Shown: positions 25,567-33,863 of the stretch, one piece after another | Position numbering within the stretch: position 1 is the first letter of the stretch | Layout: every line of letters starts with the position of its first letter | DNA from: Streptomyces pseudovenezuelae | GTDB lineage: Bacteria; Actinomycetota; Actinomycetes; Streptomycetales; Streptomycetaceae | NCBI RefSeq assembly: GCF_001513955.1 | Contig: NZ_KQ948147.1 | Coordinates: 817,499 to 881,498, forward strand | Reading direction: 5' to 3' | Length of the DNA stretch: 64,000 nucleotides | Translations under genes and position numbers: made by a program | The notes under the pieces: model-generated | What the model was told of the DNA's origin: nothing | The model's database searches: none | What the model saw: the letters and a program-made list of their open reading frames with translations, nothing else

Positions 25567-25767
25567 TCACTCGCGGTCGGCGTGGCAGCCGTAGCTGAGA
25601 TGCGCCACCACGCTGCCGCCGCCGCGCCCGCAACTGGCGTCGAACACCCGGTCCACGGGCGTGAGCGGGCCGAGCCGGGCGGCGAGGTACTCGGCCCGGG
25701 TGTGTTCAAGGCGGTGCAGTTCGGCGGTGATCCGCTCGCGCCGCCGCAGTGGATCATCGAGGTGTGT
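25567..25767 (-). pseudogene. Truncated geranyl-diphosphate C-methyltransferase-like relic
   Basis: The minus-strand frame encodes about 65 residues, DDPLRRRERITAELHRLEH...AARLGPLTPVDRVFDASCGRGGG then SVVAHLSYGCHADRE and a stop. This closely resembles the N-terminal third of GPP C-methyltransferase (2-methylisoborneol pathway), including the SAM motif normally DAGCGRGGS; here it reads DASCGRGGG. The remaining two thirds are absent because the frame stops beside the STAS gene. I read it as a decayed remnant, not a functional gene. Confidence 0.6.
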
Positions 25768-26019
25768 CCCGCTGATCGCCGAGGTCGGGTTGAGGGCCTG
25801 GCGTGACCCGCCGAGGCTGGTCGCGGGTCGAGGCCCCCGGCGCCACCCGCCGGCGCGGTGGCGCCCGAGGGGTCCCGCGCACAACAGGGGAGCGGCACCC
25901 TCTCACAGATCATCCCTTCTGTCCGCCCTGGGGTGGAAACGTCCGTTCGGCGCGCGGTCGGGCGCGCCCGTGACTAGCGTGTGGACGGACCGACCACCGA
26001 TTCGGGAAGGGCCGCGATC

Positions 26020-26820
26020 ATGGCCGTACAACCTGAGGGAACCCCCTGCTGGGCCGATGCGATGTTCAGTGATGTCGAGGGAGCCAAGAGCTTCTACAGC
26101 GACGTCCTCGGCTGGACCTTCGGCGAGTCGTCGTCGGAGTACGGCAACTACACGCAGGCCTACGCGGACGGCAAGGCCGTCGCCGCCGTCGTTCCGCCGA
26201 TGCCCGGTCAGGAGGGTCAGTCGCAGTGGTGCCTGTACCTCGCGTCGCCGGACGCGGCCGCCACCGCCGGCAAGATCCGTGACAACGGCGGCGAGGTGCT
26301 CATGGAGCCGATGCAGGTCGGCGACTTCGGCACGATGTGCCTGGCGCGCGACCCGAGCGGCGTGGCCTTCGGAGTGTGGCAGGGCGGCACCCACGAGGGC
26401 TTCGAGGCGCCGCCCGAGCAGGCCGGGGCGTTCTGCTGGGCGGAGATCTACACCCGCGATCCCGGGAAGTCCGACGCGTTCTTCCCGGCGGTCTTCGGCT
26501 ACAGCGCCAAGCAGATGCAGGACGACGCGATCGACTTCCGCATGTTCAACCTCGGTGACCACACCGTCCTCGGCCGCATGAAGATGACCGACGACTTCCC
26601 GCCCGAGGTGCCGGCGTACATCAACGTCTACTTCACGGTCCCCGACTGCGACGACGCCGTGGCCCGCGCCACCAAGCTCGGTGCCGTCGTGCGGTTCGGG
26701 CCGATGGACTCGCCCTTCGGCCGGTTCGCCGCCCTCAGCGACCCGCAGGGCGCGAGCTTCTCGGTCATCGACGTGACGACGACCCAGGGCGACATGCCCC
26801 AGATCTCCGACGTGTCCTAG
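26020..26820 (+). CDS. Two-domain VOC protein (CFP32/TB27.3-like)
   Basis: A 266-residue tandem VOC protein with repeats starting EGTPCWADAMFSDVEGAKSFYSDVLGW and AGAFCWAEIYTRDPGKSDAFFPAVFGY, each ending in D-P-x-G-x-x-F-(G/S)-(V/L). It resembles the mycobacterial 27-kDa secreted antigen family in layout; the ligand is unknown. The ATG at 26020 follows GGGAAGG. Its TAG stop overlaps the convergent methyltransferase stop in a shared CTAG. Confidence 0.9.
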   Translation: MAVQPEGTPCWADAMFSDVEGAKSFYSDVLGWTFGESSSEYGNYTQAYADGKAVAAVVPPMPGQEGQSQWCLYLASPDAAATAGKIRDNGGEVLMEPMQVGDFGTMCLARDPSGVAFGVWQGGTHEGFEAPPEQAGAFCWAEIYTRDPGKSDAFFPAVFGYSAKQMQDDAIDFRMFNLGDHTVLGRMKMTDDFPPEVPAYINVYFTVPDCDDAVARATKLGAVVRFGPMDSPFGRFAALSDPQGASFSVIDVTTTQGDMPQISDVS

Positions 26821-27602
26821 CCGGTGCGCACCGCCGTGAGCACCACGGCGGTGTAGCGCATCGAGAGGCTCCCGCCCAGCGCGTCGACGGCGTCCCCGAT
26901 GCTGTCGAGCAGGGTGCCGAGCTTCCCGGCGGGCAACTGCCCGTGGCCGCCGAAGGTGGGTACCTGGTCCAGCCACTCCTCGCGGGTGTAGACCCGGTCC
27001 CACCCGAAGTGCCACTCCTCCGGCTCCCCGAACGCGGCCGCCGCCCGGATCCCGTCGGCCGCCGGGGCGAGGACGCTCGCGTGGCTGTCCGCGCCGGTCA
27101 GCCGACGCCAGTCGAACGGCAGCTCGGGCACGGCCCGGGCGTAGGCCTCGGTGAGCGCCTCGGCCACCTCGGGCGCGGGCTGGAAGGCGTTCCAGAACAG
27201 GGCCAGCCGTCCTGCCGGCCGCAGCACCCGGGCGGCCTGGGCGGCACCGGCGACCGGGTCGACCCAGTGCCAGACCGTTCCCGCGACGACCGTGTCGAAG
27301 TCCCGGCCCGTCGGTTCCCACTCCTCGAACCGGGCGATCTCGACGTCGAGTCCTTTCCGGCGGGCGAACGCGGCCATCCGTGCGTCGGGCTCGATCCCGA
27401 GGACCCGGCAGCCGCGCGCCCGGAACGCCAGCCCGGCGATACCGGTGCCCGCCCCCACGTCCAGGACGTCCCGGCCGGGACTCCCGTCGACGATCCGCTC
27501 CACCAGGGCGTCGGGGTAGCGGGGGCGGGTCCGGTCATAGCGCTCGGCGTCCGAGCCGTACGACTCCGCGATGTCGCGGTGGTCTCCAGCGGAAGTGGGC
27601 AT
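26817..27602 (-). CDS. Class I SAM methyltransferase of a TetR divergon
   Basis: A 261-residue methyltransferase: motif I VLDVGAGTGIAGL, IEPDARMA, the VVAGTVWHWVDP segment and RPAGRLALFWN. Its paralogue at 17065 shares the HW(I/V)DP feature. The ATG at 27602 lies inside the left arm of the TetR inverted repeat, and TAGAGT six nt upstream in the spacer predicts a leaderless mRNA starting under the operator. It would be tightly repressed and induced by a ligand that may be its substrate (inference). Confidence 0.9.
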   Translation of the reverse strand: MPTSAGDHRDIAESYGSDAERYDRTRPRYPDALVERIVDGSPGRDVLDVGAGTGIAGLAFRARGCRVLGIEPDARMAAFARRKGLDVEIARFEEWEPTGRDFDTVVAGTVWHWVDPVAGAAQAARVLRPAGRLALFWNAFQPAPEVAEALTEAYARAVPELPFDWRRLTGADSHASVLAPAADGIRAAAAFGEPEEWHFGWDRVYTREEWLDQVPTFGGHGQLPAGKLGTLLDSIGDAVDALGGSLSMRYTAVVLTAVRTG

Positions 27603-27632
27603 GCGCCCACTCTAAGTGGGCGCATGCCCACT
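27594..27632. promoter_or_regulatory. 39-bp perfect inverted repeat, TetR double operator
   Basis: Arm AGTGGGCATGCGCCCACT (27594-27611), spacer CTA, and its exact reverse complement (27615-27632). Each arm is itself a dyad, AGTGGGC-N4-GCCCACT, so there are two operators 21 bp apart, centre to centre, enough for two TetR dimers. The element covers the methyltransferase start codon and its -10 box and lies 45 bp before the tetR start. Confidence 0.85.
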
Positions 27633-27676
27633 CGACAAGAATCAGGGAGGATGTCCGAGGAGGAGCGAGGTGGGCC

Positions 27677-28285
27677 GTGCCGACAGGGATCGCCATCAGT
27701 GATGTGCGCCGGCAGTTGTTCGACGCCGCCGAGCGGATCCTGCTGAGGGCCGGGGCGAACGCGCTGACCAGCCGGGCCGTCACCACCGAGGCGGGCGTCG
27801 CCAAGGGGGTGCTGCATCGGCACTTCGAGGACTTCGACGCCTTCCTCGCCGAGCTCGTGCTGGACCGTGTCGGCCGGATCGAGATCCGTTCCCGGGCTCT
27901 GCGCGAGTCCGCGGGCACCGGTGACGTCGTCGGCAACCTCGCCGCCGCCCTGACCGACCTCTTCGGCACGATCGCCCTGCGGATCGTCGGCCTGGTCATC
28001 GCGCGGGACGCCCTGCGGGCCCGGCTGCGCGAGGCCGGGGGCCCGGGAGTGCCGGTGCTGCGGGAGGCCACGGCGATGGTGGCCGGCTATCTCGCCGCCG
28101 AGCGCGACCTGGGGCGGATTCCGGCCGGCGCCGACGTGGACCTGCTCGCCCCCACGCTGATCGGGGCCGCGCACCTGCTCTTCGCCGACGCGGACGGCCC
28201 GGCACCCGGGGCCGGGGAACTCCGCCGGGTCGTGGCCACGGTCGTCCCGGCGGGGGGAACGGACGCCCGTCCGCTCATGGCATGA
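27677..28285 (+). CDS. TetR-family repressor
   Basis: A 202-residue TetR regulator: helix-turn-helix RQLFDAAERILLRAGANALTSRAVTTEAGVAKGVLHRHFEDFDAFL (about 10-55) and a C-terminal ligand domain. The GTG at 27677 follows a GCGAGG site. It is divergent from the methyltransferase gene, and the 39-bp repeat between them is the obvious operator. Its stop overlaps the RNase HI start (ATGA). Confidence 0.9.
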   Translation: MPTGIAISDVRRQLFDAAERILLRAGANALTSRAVTTEAGVAKGVLHRHFEDFDAFLAELVLDRVGRIEIRSRALRESAGTGDVVGNLAAALTDLFGTIALRIVGLVIARDALRARLREAGGPGVPVLREATAMVAGYLAAERDLGRIPAGADVDLLAPTLIGAAHLLFADADGPAPGAGELRRVVATVVPAGGTDARPLMA

Positions 28286-28980
28286 TCGAGCACATGCGTG
28301 AACGACTGGTGGCCGCGTGCGACGGGGCTTCGAAGGGAAATCCGGGACCCGCGGCCTGGGCCTGGGTCATCGCGGACGAGTCGGAGACGCCCGACCGCTG
28401 GGAGGCCGGCCCGCTCGGCCGGGCCACCAACAACGTCGCCGAACTCACCGCGCTGGAACGGCTGCTCACCGCCACCGAGCCGGATGTGCCGCTGGAGATC
28501 CGGATGGACTCCCAGTACGCGATGAAGGCCGTCACCACCTGGCTGCCCGGCTGGAAGCGCAACGGCTGGAAGACCTCCGCGGGCAAGCCGGTCGCCAACC
28601 AGGACCTCGTCGTGCGGATCGACGAACTGCTCGACGGGCGTTCCGTCGAGTTCCGTTACGTCCCCGCCCACCAGGTCGACGGCGACCCGCTCAACGACTT
28701 CGCCGACCGCGCGGCCAGCCAGGCGGCGATCGTCCAGGAGCCCGCGAGCAGCGAACTGGGCTCCCCGCAGCCGCCGCCGTCGCCTGACACCCCGAAAAAC
28801 ACCGACCGCCCCGCCCGGGCCAAGTCGCCCAAGCGGAGCGGTGGTTCGTCCTCTCGTACGATCAAGGCCAAGTTCCCCGGCCGCTGTCTGTGCGGACGTC
28901 CCTACGCGGCGGGCGAGCCCATCGCGAAGAATGCCCAGGGCTGGGGGCACCCGGAGTGCCGTACGGAAGCGGCCGGATAG
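28282..28980 (+). CDS. RNase HI with C-terminal Cys/His extension
   Basis: A 232-residue type I ribonuclease H. The four acidic residues are in ACDGASKGNPG, NNVAELTAL, MDSQYAMKAV and NDFADRAA. After a Pro/Lys linker (about 155-200) comes a short tail, GRCLCGRPYAAGEPIAKN...GWGHPEC, whose three Cys and one His could bind a metal. Such a tail is absent from standard RnhA. ATG at 28282 overlaps the tetR stop; ATG at 28294 is an alternative. Confidence 0.9.
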   Translation: MIEHMRERLVAACDGASKGNPGPAAWAWVIADESETPDRWEAGPLGRATNNVAELTALERLLTATEPDVPLEIRMDSQYAMKAVTTWLPGWKRNGWKTSAGKPVANQDLVVRIDELLDGRSVEFRYVPAHQVDGDPLNDFADRAASQAAIVQEPASSELGSPQPPPSPDTPKNTDRPARAKSPKRSGGSSSRTIKAKFPGRCLCGRPYAAGEPIAKNAQGWGHPECRTEAAG

Positions 28981-29001
28981 CGGCCGGCCGGAGCGCGGCG
29001 G

Positions 29002-29454
29002 TCAGATGACCGCCCCGCGCCACTCGCCGGTCTCCCGACCGCGCTCCTCGATGAACGTCTTGAAGCGCTCCAGGTCGCCCTTGGTCTGCCGCTTCACGAA
29101 CCCGAGCTTGTCGCCGACCTTCTCGGTGACGGTGTCCGGATGGAAGTCCATCTGGAGCATCACCTTGGTGTGGCTCTCGTCGAGCCGGTGGAAGGTCACC
29201 GCACCGGCCTGCTTGGCCTCGCCGGCGATCGTGGTCCACGCGACCCGCTCGTCCGGGATCTGCTCGGTGATCTCCGCGTCGAACTCCCTGTGCACCCCGT
29301 TGACGTTGGTCACCCAGTGCGTGAGCGTGTCGGTGCGCTGCTCGATGCGCTCGACCCCGCTCATGAACTCGGGGAAGGTCTCGAACTGCGTCCACTGGTT
29401 GTAGGCGGTGTGCACCGGCACGCCGACCTCGATGGATTCCTCGACCTGCGACAC
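29002..29454 (-). CDS. SRPBCC-family protein
   Basis: A 150-residue START/Bet v1-like protein: VEESIEVGVPVHTAYNQWTQFETFPEFMSGVERIEQ, a central RVAWTTIAGE and TKVMLQMDFHPD. It matches the polyketide-cyclase/DUF2867-like SRPBCC group common in actinobacteria; ligand unknown. The GTG start at 29454 is preceded by GGAGGG. Confidence 0.9.
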   Translation of the reverse strand: MSQVEESIEVGVPVHTAYNQWTQFETFPEFMSGVERIEQRTDTLTHWVTNVNGVHREFDAEITEQIPDERVAWTTIAGEAKQAGAVTFHRLDESHTKVMLQMDFHPDTVTEKVGDKLGFVKRQTKGDLERFKTFIEERGRETGEWRGAVI

Positions 29455-29484
29455 GGGTGAATCCCTCCTTCGTCCTCTCGGTGT

Positions 29485-29504
29485 GTGCGGCGCGGGTACC
29501 GCAC
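29485..29504 (-). terminator. Weak hairpin downstream of tyrosinase
   Basis: GTGCGG (29485-29490) and CCGCAC (29499-29504) form a 6-bp stem with an 8-nt loop, 33 bp beyond the tyrosinase stop. No T-tract. Confidence 0.35.
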
Positions 29505-29536
29505 GGCCCGGAGGGCAAACCGGCGCGAGTCGACTC

Positions 29537-30361
29537 CTACGCGGTGTCGAAGGTGTAGTGGCGGGTGTGGTCCAGCAGATCCGCGGGGCGCACGTCGTTC
29601 CACGGCCTCATGGTCTCGTCGAGGTCCACGACCTGGGGTGTTCCGGCGGCCGGGACATAGCGGGAGTCCGGATGCCGCCGCTGCCAGCGGGCCCACAGCT
29701 TGTCCACGTAGGCGTGGTGGAGCCAGAACACCGGATCGTTGGGGGAGACCCCGGTCGCCATCTGCCCGCCCACCCAGACATGGACCCGGTTGTGCAGGTT
29801 GACCCCGCGCCAGCCCTCCAGATGGTTGCGGAAGCCGTCCGACGCGCTGTTCCAGGGCGGCATGTCGTACGTCGCCATGGACAGCACCGACTCCACCTCG
29901 CCCGGGGTCGGCAACTCCCGTACGCCGTCGCCGAGGGCGCGTCTGAGATACGTACGGCCGTCGACCCGCACGTTGATCGGCCAGTTGCCGGTGTCCGCGG
30001 CGAACGGGCCGTCCATCACCCGCCCGTCCCGGCTGTGCCCGGTGCCGCCGAGGAAGTCGGGGCCCCACAGCGAGGCCCGGGGCGTGCGGTCGGTGCTCCA
30101 GTCCCAGTAGGGGAGCGTCACCGAGGCGTCCACGGACTGCAGGGCCTGCTCGAAGTCGAGCAGGAATCTGCGATGCCAGGGCAGGAAGGAGGGCGAACGA
30201 TGGCCGGTGCGCTCGCCGTTGTCGGTGTCGGCCATGATGAAGCCGTTGTGCGTGGTGACGAACGCGTCGTAGCGGCCGCTGCGCTTCAGCTCCAGGACGG
30301 CGGCGACGAACCGCCGCTTCTCGTCGGCGGTCAGGGTCGCTTGGTTCTTGCGGACGGTCAT
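29537..30361 (-). CDS. melC2: Tyrosinase
   Basis: A 274-residue type 3 copper monophenol oxidase making melanin from tyrosine. All six copper ligands fall at the positions known from Streptomyces tyrosinase: H38, H54 and H63 for CuA, H190, H194 and H216 for CuB. It has no signal peptide of its own and is exported in complex with MelC1. The ATG at 30361 follows a GGAG. Second gene of the melC operon, 32 bp after melC1. Confidence 0.96.
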   Translation of the reverse strand: MTVRKNQATLTADEKRRFVAAVLELKRSGRYDAFVTTHNGFIMADTDNGERTGHRSPSFLPWHRRFLLDFEQALQSVDASVTLPYWDWSTDRTPRASLWGPDFLGGTGHSRDGRVMDGPFAADTGNWPINVRVDGRTYLRRALGDGVRELPTPGEVESVLSMATYDMPPWNSASDGFRNHLEGWRGVNLHNRVHVWVGGQMATGVSPNDPVFWLHHAYVDKLWARWQRRHPDSRYVPAAGTPQVVDLDETMRPWNDVRPADLLDHTRHYTFDTA

Positions 30362-30393
30362 GTGCGGATGCTCCAAGGAGACGTACGGGGCGG

Positions 30394-30738
30394 TCAGTTG
30401 GCGGGGAACGGCAGCAGCCGTGCGCCCTGGAGCTCGTCGACGGCGGCCCGTGCGGCGGCGCGCCGGGTGGGCACGGGGTCGTAATGGCTGACGACGCTGA
30501 TCCAGGTGCCGTCGGCGTTGCGCATCACGTGCAGCTCCACGCCGTCGACCGTCACCCGGTATCCGCCGTGGTGGCCGCCGGTGGACCGGCCCTGTATCCG
30601 GCGGCCCCGGTAGACCTCGTCGAAGGAATCGGGTGACGCGTGATGGTGGTCCTCGGCGGCTGCGCGGGGAGCGGCGACTGCCCCCGCGGCGAGGGCGGCC
30701 GTCGCGGTGAGCGCGGTACGGCGGGTGAGTTCCGGCAT
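30394..30738 (-). CDS. melC1: Tyrosinase cofactor / copper chaperone
   Basis: A 114-residue MelC1. The TAT signal is PELTRRTALTATAALAAGAV with cleavage likely after AAPRAAA. A His cluster EDHHHASPD and the body DEVYRGRRIQG...RVTVDGVELHVMRNADG...VSHYDPV follow. It delivers copper and carries tyrosinase through the Tat system. The ATG at 30738 has AGGAGG upstream; the frame stays open to 30834. Confidence 0.94.
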   Translation of the reverse strand: MPELTRRTALTATAALAAGAVAAPRAAAEDHHHASPDSFDEVYRGRRIQGRSTGGHHGGYRVTVDGVELHVMRNADGTWISVVSHYDPVPTRRAAARAAVDELQGARLLPFPAN

Positions 30739-31078
30739 GCGGTGTGCCTCCTGGGTTGACGGACTCCGCATGCCTATCGGCCCTGCCGAGAGCGGGAGAA
30801 ATCCCTCGTGACCGGTTGGCTGTGATCCAGACAATTCCCTACATGTCGTGCAGCGTTGAACAAAGATGATCTTGCTGTAGAGAGGGCTTTCGGGAACCCG
30901 GACGGAGGAATTCCTTCTCCGGCGGACCGCGAATCCGATGATCCTTTGCGGGTGAACGCGCTGGCAGTGGCCCGTCTCACGTGCGGAAAGTGACGTGATC
31001 CGGTGCGCGGGTGGCGCCCTCCCCGGCTGCTACCCTGCGTTGCCAATTGAACGCTTTGGGTAATTCCTAGGGGTGTGT
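30739..31078. other. Divergent intergenic region, melC and monooxygenase
   Basis: 340 bp without a gene. It holds the melC promoter on the minus strand and a probable -10 TACCCT (31030-31035) for the monooxygenase. AGGAATTCCT at 30906-30915 is a perfect 10-bp palindrome. I see no longer structure. Confidence 0.5.
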
Positions 31079-32290
31079 GTGAAGGTCGCCTGTGTCGGTG
31101 GCGGGCCCGCCGGCCTGTATCTCTCGATCCTGCTGAAGCGGCAGGACCCGTCCCACGACATCACGGTCCACGAGCGCGACCCGGAGGGCTCGACCTACGG
31201 CTGGGGCGTCACCTACTGGCGCGGACTGCTCGACAAACTGCACGCCCACGACCCCGAGTCGGCCCGCGCTATCGAGGAGGCCTCGGTCACCTGGAACAAG
31301 GGCGAGGCCCGGGTGCGCGACCTGGTCGCCCGGCGCAGCAGCGACGAGGGCTTCGGCATTGGCCGCCACCGGCTGCTGGAGATCCTCGCCGCACGGGCCC
31401 GCTCCCTGGGTGTACGCCTGGAGTTCGAACACGAGATCACCCCCGGGAACCTTCCGGCGGCCGACCTCGTCGTGGCCGGCGACGGCGTGCGCAGCGCCCT
31501 GCGCTCCGGGCATGCCGACCACTTCGGCGCCGGGACCGCAGAGGGCCGCAACCGCTACATCTGGCTCGGCACGAGCAGGGTCTTCGACGCCTTCACCTTC
31601 GCCTTCGTCGAGACCGATCACGGCTGGATCTGGTGCTACGGCTACGCCTTCAGCCCGGAGCGAAGCACCGTCGTCGTCGAGTGCGACCCCCGGACCTGGA
31701 CCGGCCTCGGCCTCGACAGCGCCGACGAGGCCGACGGACTCGCCCTGCTGGAGAAGCTGTTCGCGGACGTCCTCGACGGCCACCCGCTGATCGGCCGCTC
31801 CGCCGGCTCGGGCAGCGCCCAGTGGCTGACCTTCCGCACCCTCACCAACCGCACCTGGCACCGCGACCACCTCGTCCTGCTCGGCGACGCCGCCCACACC
31901 ACCCACTACTCCGTCGGCGCCGGCACCACCCTCGCCCTGGAGGACGCCATCGCCCTGGCCGGCGCCCTGCACGCGCACGGCGAGCTTCCGCAGGCGCTCG
32001 CCCGCTACGAGCGACAGCGCAAGTCGGAGCTGCTCTCCGTCCAGAGCGCGGCCCGCTACAGCGCCCAGTGGTACGAGAACCTGCCCCGCTACATCGACCT
32101 GCCCCCGGAGCAGATGTTCGCCCTGCTCGGCCAGCGGCACTCGCCCCTGCTGCCCTATGTCCCGCCCCAGCTGTACTACCGGATCGACAAGGCCGCCGGG
32201 CAACTGGAGGCACTGCGCAGGTTCAAGCGCTGGCTCGGCCCGAAGGTCGCGCGCAGCGTGCACGCGCGGGAACTGGCCTCGCGCAAGTAG
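31079..32290 (+). CDS. FAD-dependent monooxygenase (VioC/VioD-like aromatic hydroxylase)
   Basis: About 403 residues of the flavin hydroxylase family. It has N-terminal FAD motif VACVGGGPAGLYLSILLK, the YGWGVTYW signature of the VioC/VioD/salicylyl-CoA hydroxylase group, DLVVAGDGVRSALR and the second FAD motif DHLVLLGDAAHTTHYSVGAGTTLALEDA. Likely hydroxylates an aromatic or CoA-bound substrate. GTG at 31079 sits 5 nt after AGGGG and is preferred over GTG at 31073. The exporter operon follows by 94 bp. Confidence 0.88.
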   Translation: MKVACVGGGPAGLYLSILLKRQDPSHDITVHERDPEGSTYGWGVTYWRGLLDKLHAHDPESARAIEEASVTWNKGEARVRDLVARRSSDEGFGIGRHRLLEILAARARSLGVRLEFEHEITPGNLPAADLVVAGDGVRSALRSGHADHFGAGTAEGRNRYIWLGTSRVFDAFTFAFVETDHGWIWCYGYAFSPERSTVVVECDPRTWTGLGLDSADEADGLALLEKLFADVLDGHPLIGRSAGSGSAQWLTFRTLTNRTWHRDHLVLLGDAAHTTHYSVGAGTTLALEDAIALAGALHAHGELPQALARYERQRKSELLSVQSAARYSAQWYENLPRYIDLPPEQMFALLGQRHSPLLPYVPPQLYYRIDKAAGQLEALRRFKRWLGPKVARSVHARELASRK

Positions 32291-32312
32291 CCGCCGGATC
32301 CGGAAAGGGTTG

Positions 32313-32352
32313 GGTGAATGGCGATTCACCGGTAAAGTGAATTGTCATTCAC
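32313..32352. promoter_or_regulatory. Paired TetR operators before the exporter gene
   Basis: Two 16-bp dyads, GTGAATGGCGATTCAC (32314-32329) and GTGAATTGTCATTCAC (32337-32352), both GTGAAT-N4-ATTCAC, 23 bp apart. TAAAGT (32333-32338) between them is a likely -10, so bound repressor would block the promoter. The regulator is presumably the TetR protein encoded at the end of this operon. Confidence 0.85.
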
Positions 32353-32384
32353 CCACTGTTTTCCTTGTCGTATGCGGAGCGCCG

Positions 32385-33863
32385 ATGGACCAGCAGGGCC
32401 CGATATCCCCGCCTCGCGGAGCCGGTCTGCGGACCCGCCTCACCGTGCCGGTGCTGGCGATGTGCGGCACGCTCATGGCCGTCATGCAGACCGTGGTCGT
32501 CCCCCTGCTGCCGGATCTGCCCCGGCTGACGCACTCCTCGCCCGGCGCGGTCTCCTGGATGGTCACGGCGACCCTCCTGGCCGGAGCGGTCCTGACCCCG
32601 GTGCTCGGCCGCGCCGGTGACATGTACGGCAAGCGCAAGGTGCTGACCGGCGCCCTCGTCCTCATGACGCTCGGCTCGGTGCTGTGCGCCCTGTCGTCCG
32701 ACATCACCGTGCTCATCGCGGCCCGCGCCCTCCAGGGCGCCGCCGCTGCCGTGGTGCCGCTGTCGATCAGCATCCTGCGGGACGAACTGCCGCCAGCCCG
32801 CCGGGGGTCCGCGGTCGCGATGATGAGTTCCACCGTCGGCATCGGGGCCGCGCTCGGTCTGCCGCTGGCCGCGATGGTCGTCCAGTACGCCGACTGGCAC
32901 ACCATGTTCTGGATGACCAGCGCCCTCGGCGCCCTCGGGGTGGCGGCCGTGTCGTGGGCGGTCCGCGAGTCGCCGGTACGCCAGCCGGGCCGCTTCGACG
33001 TGGTGGGCGCCCTGGGACTGGCCGTGGGCCTGGTCAGTCTGCTGCTCGCGGTGTCCCAGGGCGGCCAGTGGGGCTGGGGCAGCCCCCGCGTCCTGGGTCT
33101 GTTCCTGGTGTCCGTGGCGGTCCTGGCCCTGTGGTGGTGGCGCCAGCTGCGCACCGAGCAGCCCCTGGTCGACCTGCGGCTCGTCAGCCGCCCCCGCGTG
33201 GGCCTCTCCCATGTGGCCGCCCTGCTCACCGGGTTCGCGTTCTACGCCAACTCCCTGGTGACGGCCCAGCTGGTCCAGGCACCGAAGGCCACCGGCTACG
33301 GGCTCGGCCTGTCGATCGTGGCCACCGGCCTGTGCCTGCTGCCGGGCGGTGTCACCATGCTGCTGTTCTCACCGCTCTCCGCCCGGATCTCCGCGTCCCG
33401 CGGCCCGCGCGTCACCCTCGCCCTCGGCGCCGCCGTCATCGCGTGCGGCTACGCGGTACGCATCGCGGACAGCCGCGACCTGTGGATGGTCATCGTGGGC
33501 GCGACCGTGGTCTCCACCGGCACCACCCTCGCCTACTCGGCCCTGCCCACGCTGATCCTGCGTGCCGTCCCGGCCGAGCAGACGGCCTCCGCCAACGGCG
33601 TCAACGTCCTGATGCGCACCATCGGCCAGGCCACCTCCAGCGCGGCGGTCGCGGCGGTGCTGGTCCACCACACCAGCCTGGTCGGCGGCGCCCCGGTGCC
33701 CACCCTGCACGGCTACCTGCTGGCCTTCGCCATGGCCGGAGCGGTCGCCCTCGCGGCGTGCGCGGCCGCCCTGACCATCCCCGGCGACGCCACGCCCGAT
33801 GACACCCGCCGGGCAAAGGGCCGCACCCGGGGGGCGCGGGACGAGGCGATGGAGGGAGCATGA
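32385..33863 (+). CDS. MFS drug exporter, DHA2 type
   Basis: A 492-residue 14-segment transporter of the EmrB/QacA (DHA2) family. Segment 1-2 region VLAMCGTLMAVMQTVVVPLLPDLP, motif A LGRAGDMYGKRKVL, and ARALQGAAAAVVPLSISILRDELPPARRG. Exports hydrophobic compounds by proton antiport. GGAG lies 5 nt before the ATG. It forms an ATGA-coupled operon with the tetR gene behind paired TetR operators. Confidence 0.92.
   Translation: MDQQGPISPPRGAGLRTRLTVPVLAMCGTLMAVMQTVVVPLLPDLPRLTHSSPGAVSWMVTATLLAGAVLTPVLGRAGDMYGKRKVLTGALVLMTLGSVLCALSSDITVLIAARALQGAAAAVVPLSISILRDELPPARRGSAVAMMSSTVGIGAALGLPLAAMVVQYADWHTMFWMTSALGALGVAAVSWAVRESPVRQPGRFDVVGALGLAVGLVSLLLAVSQGGQWGWGSPRVLGLFLVSVAVLALWWWRQLRTEQPLVDLRLVSRPRVGLSHVAALLTGFAFYANSLVTAQLVQAPKATGYGLGLSIVATGLCLLPGGVTMLLFSPLSARISASRGPRVTLALGAAVIACGYAVRIADSRDLWMVIVGATVVSTGTTLAYSALPTLILRAVPAEQTASANGVNVLMRTIGQATSSAAVAAVLVHHTSLVGGAPVPTLHGYLLAFAMAGAVALAACAAALTIPGDATPDDTRRAKGRTRGARDEAMEGA

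Noticed and set aside
31073..31081. GTG at 31073 as monooxygenase start
   Set aside because: It would lie on top of its own AGGGG site; the in-frame GTG at 31079 has proper spacing.
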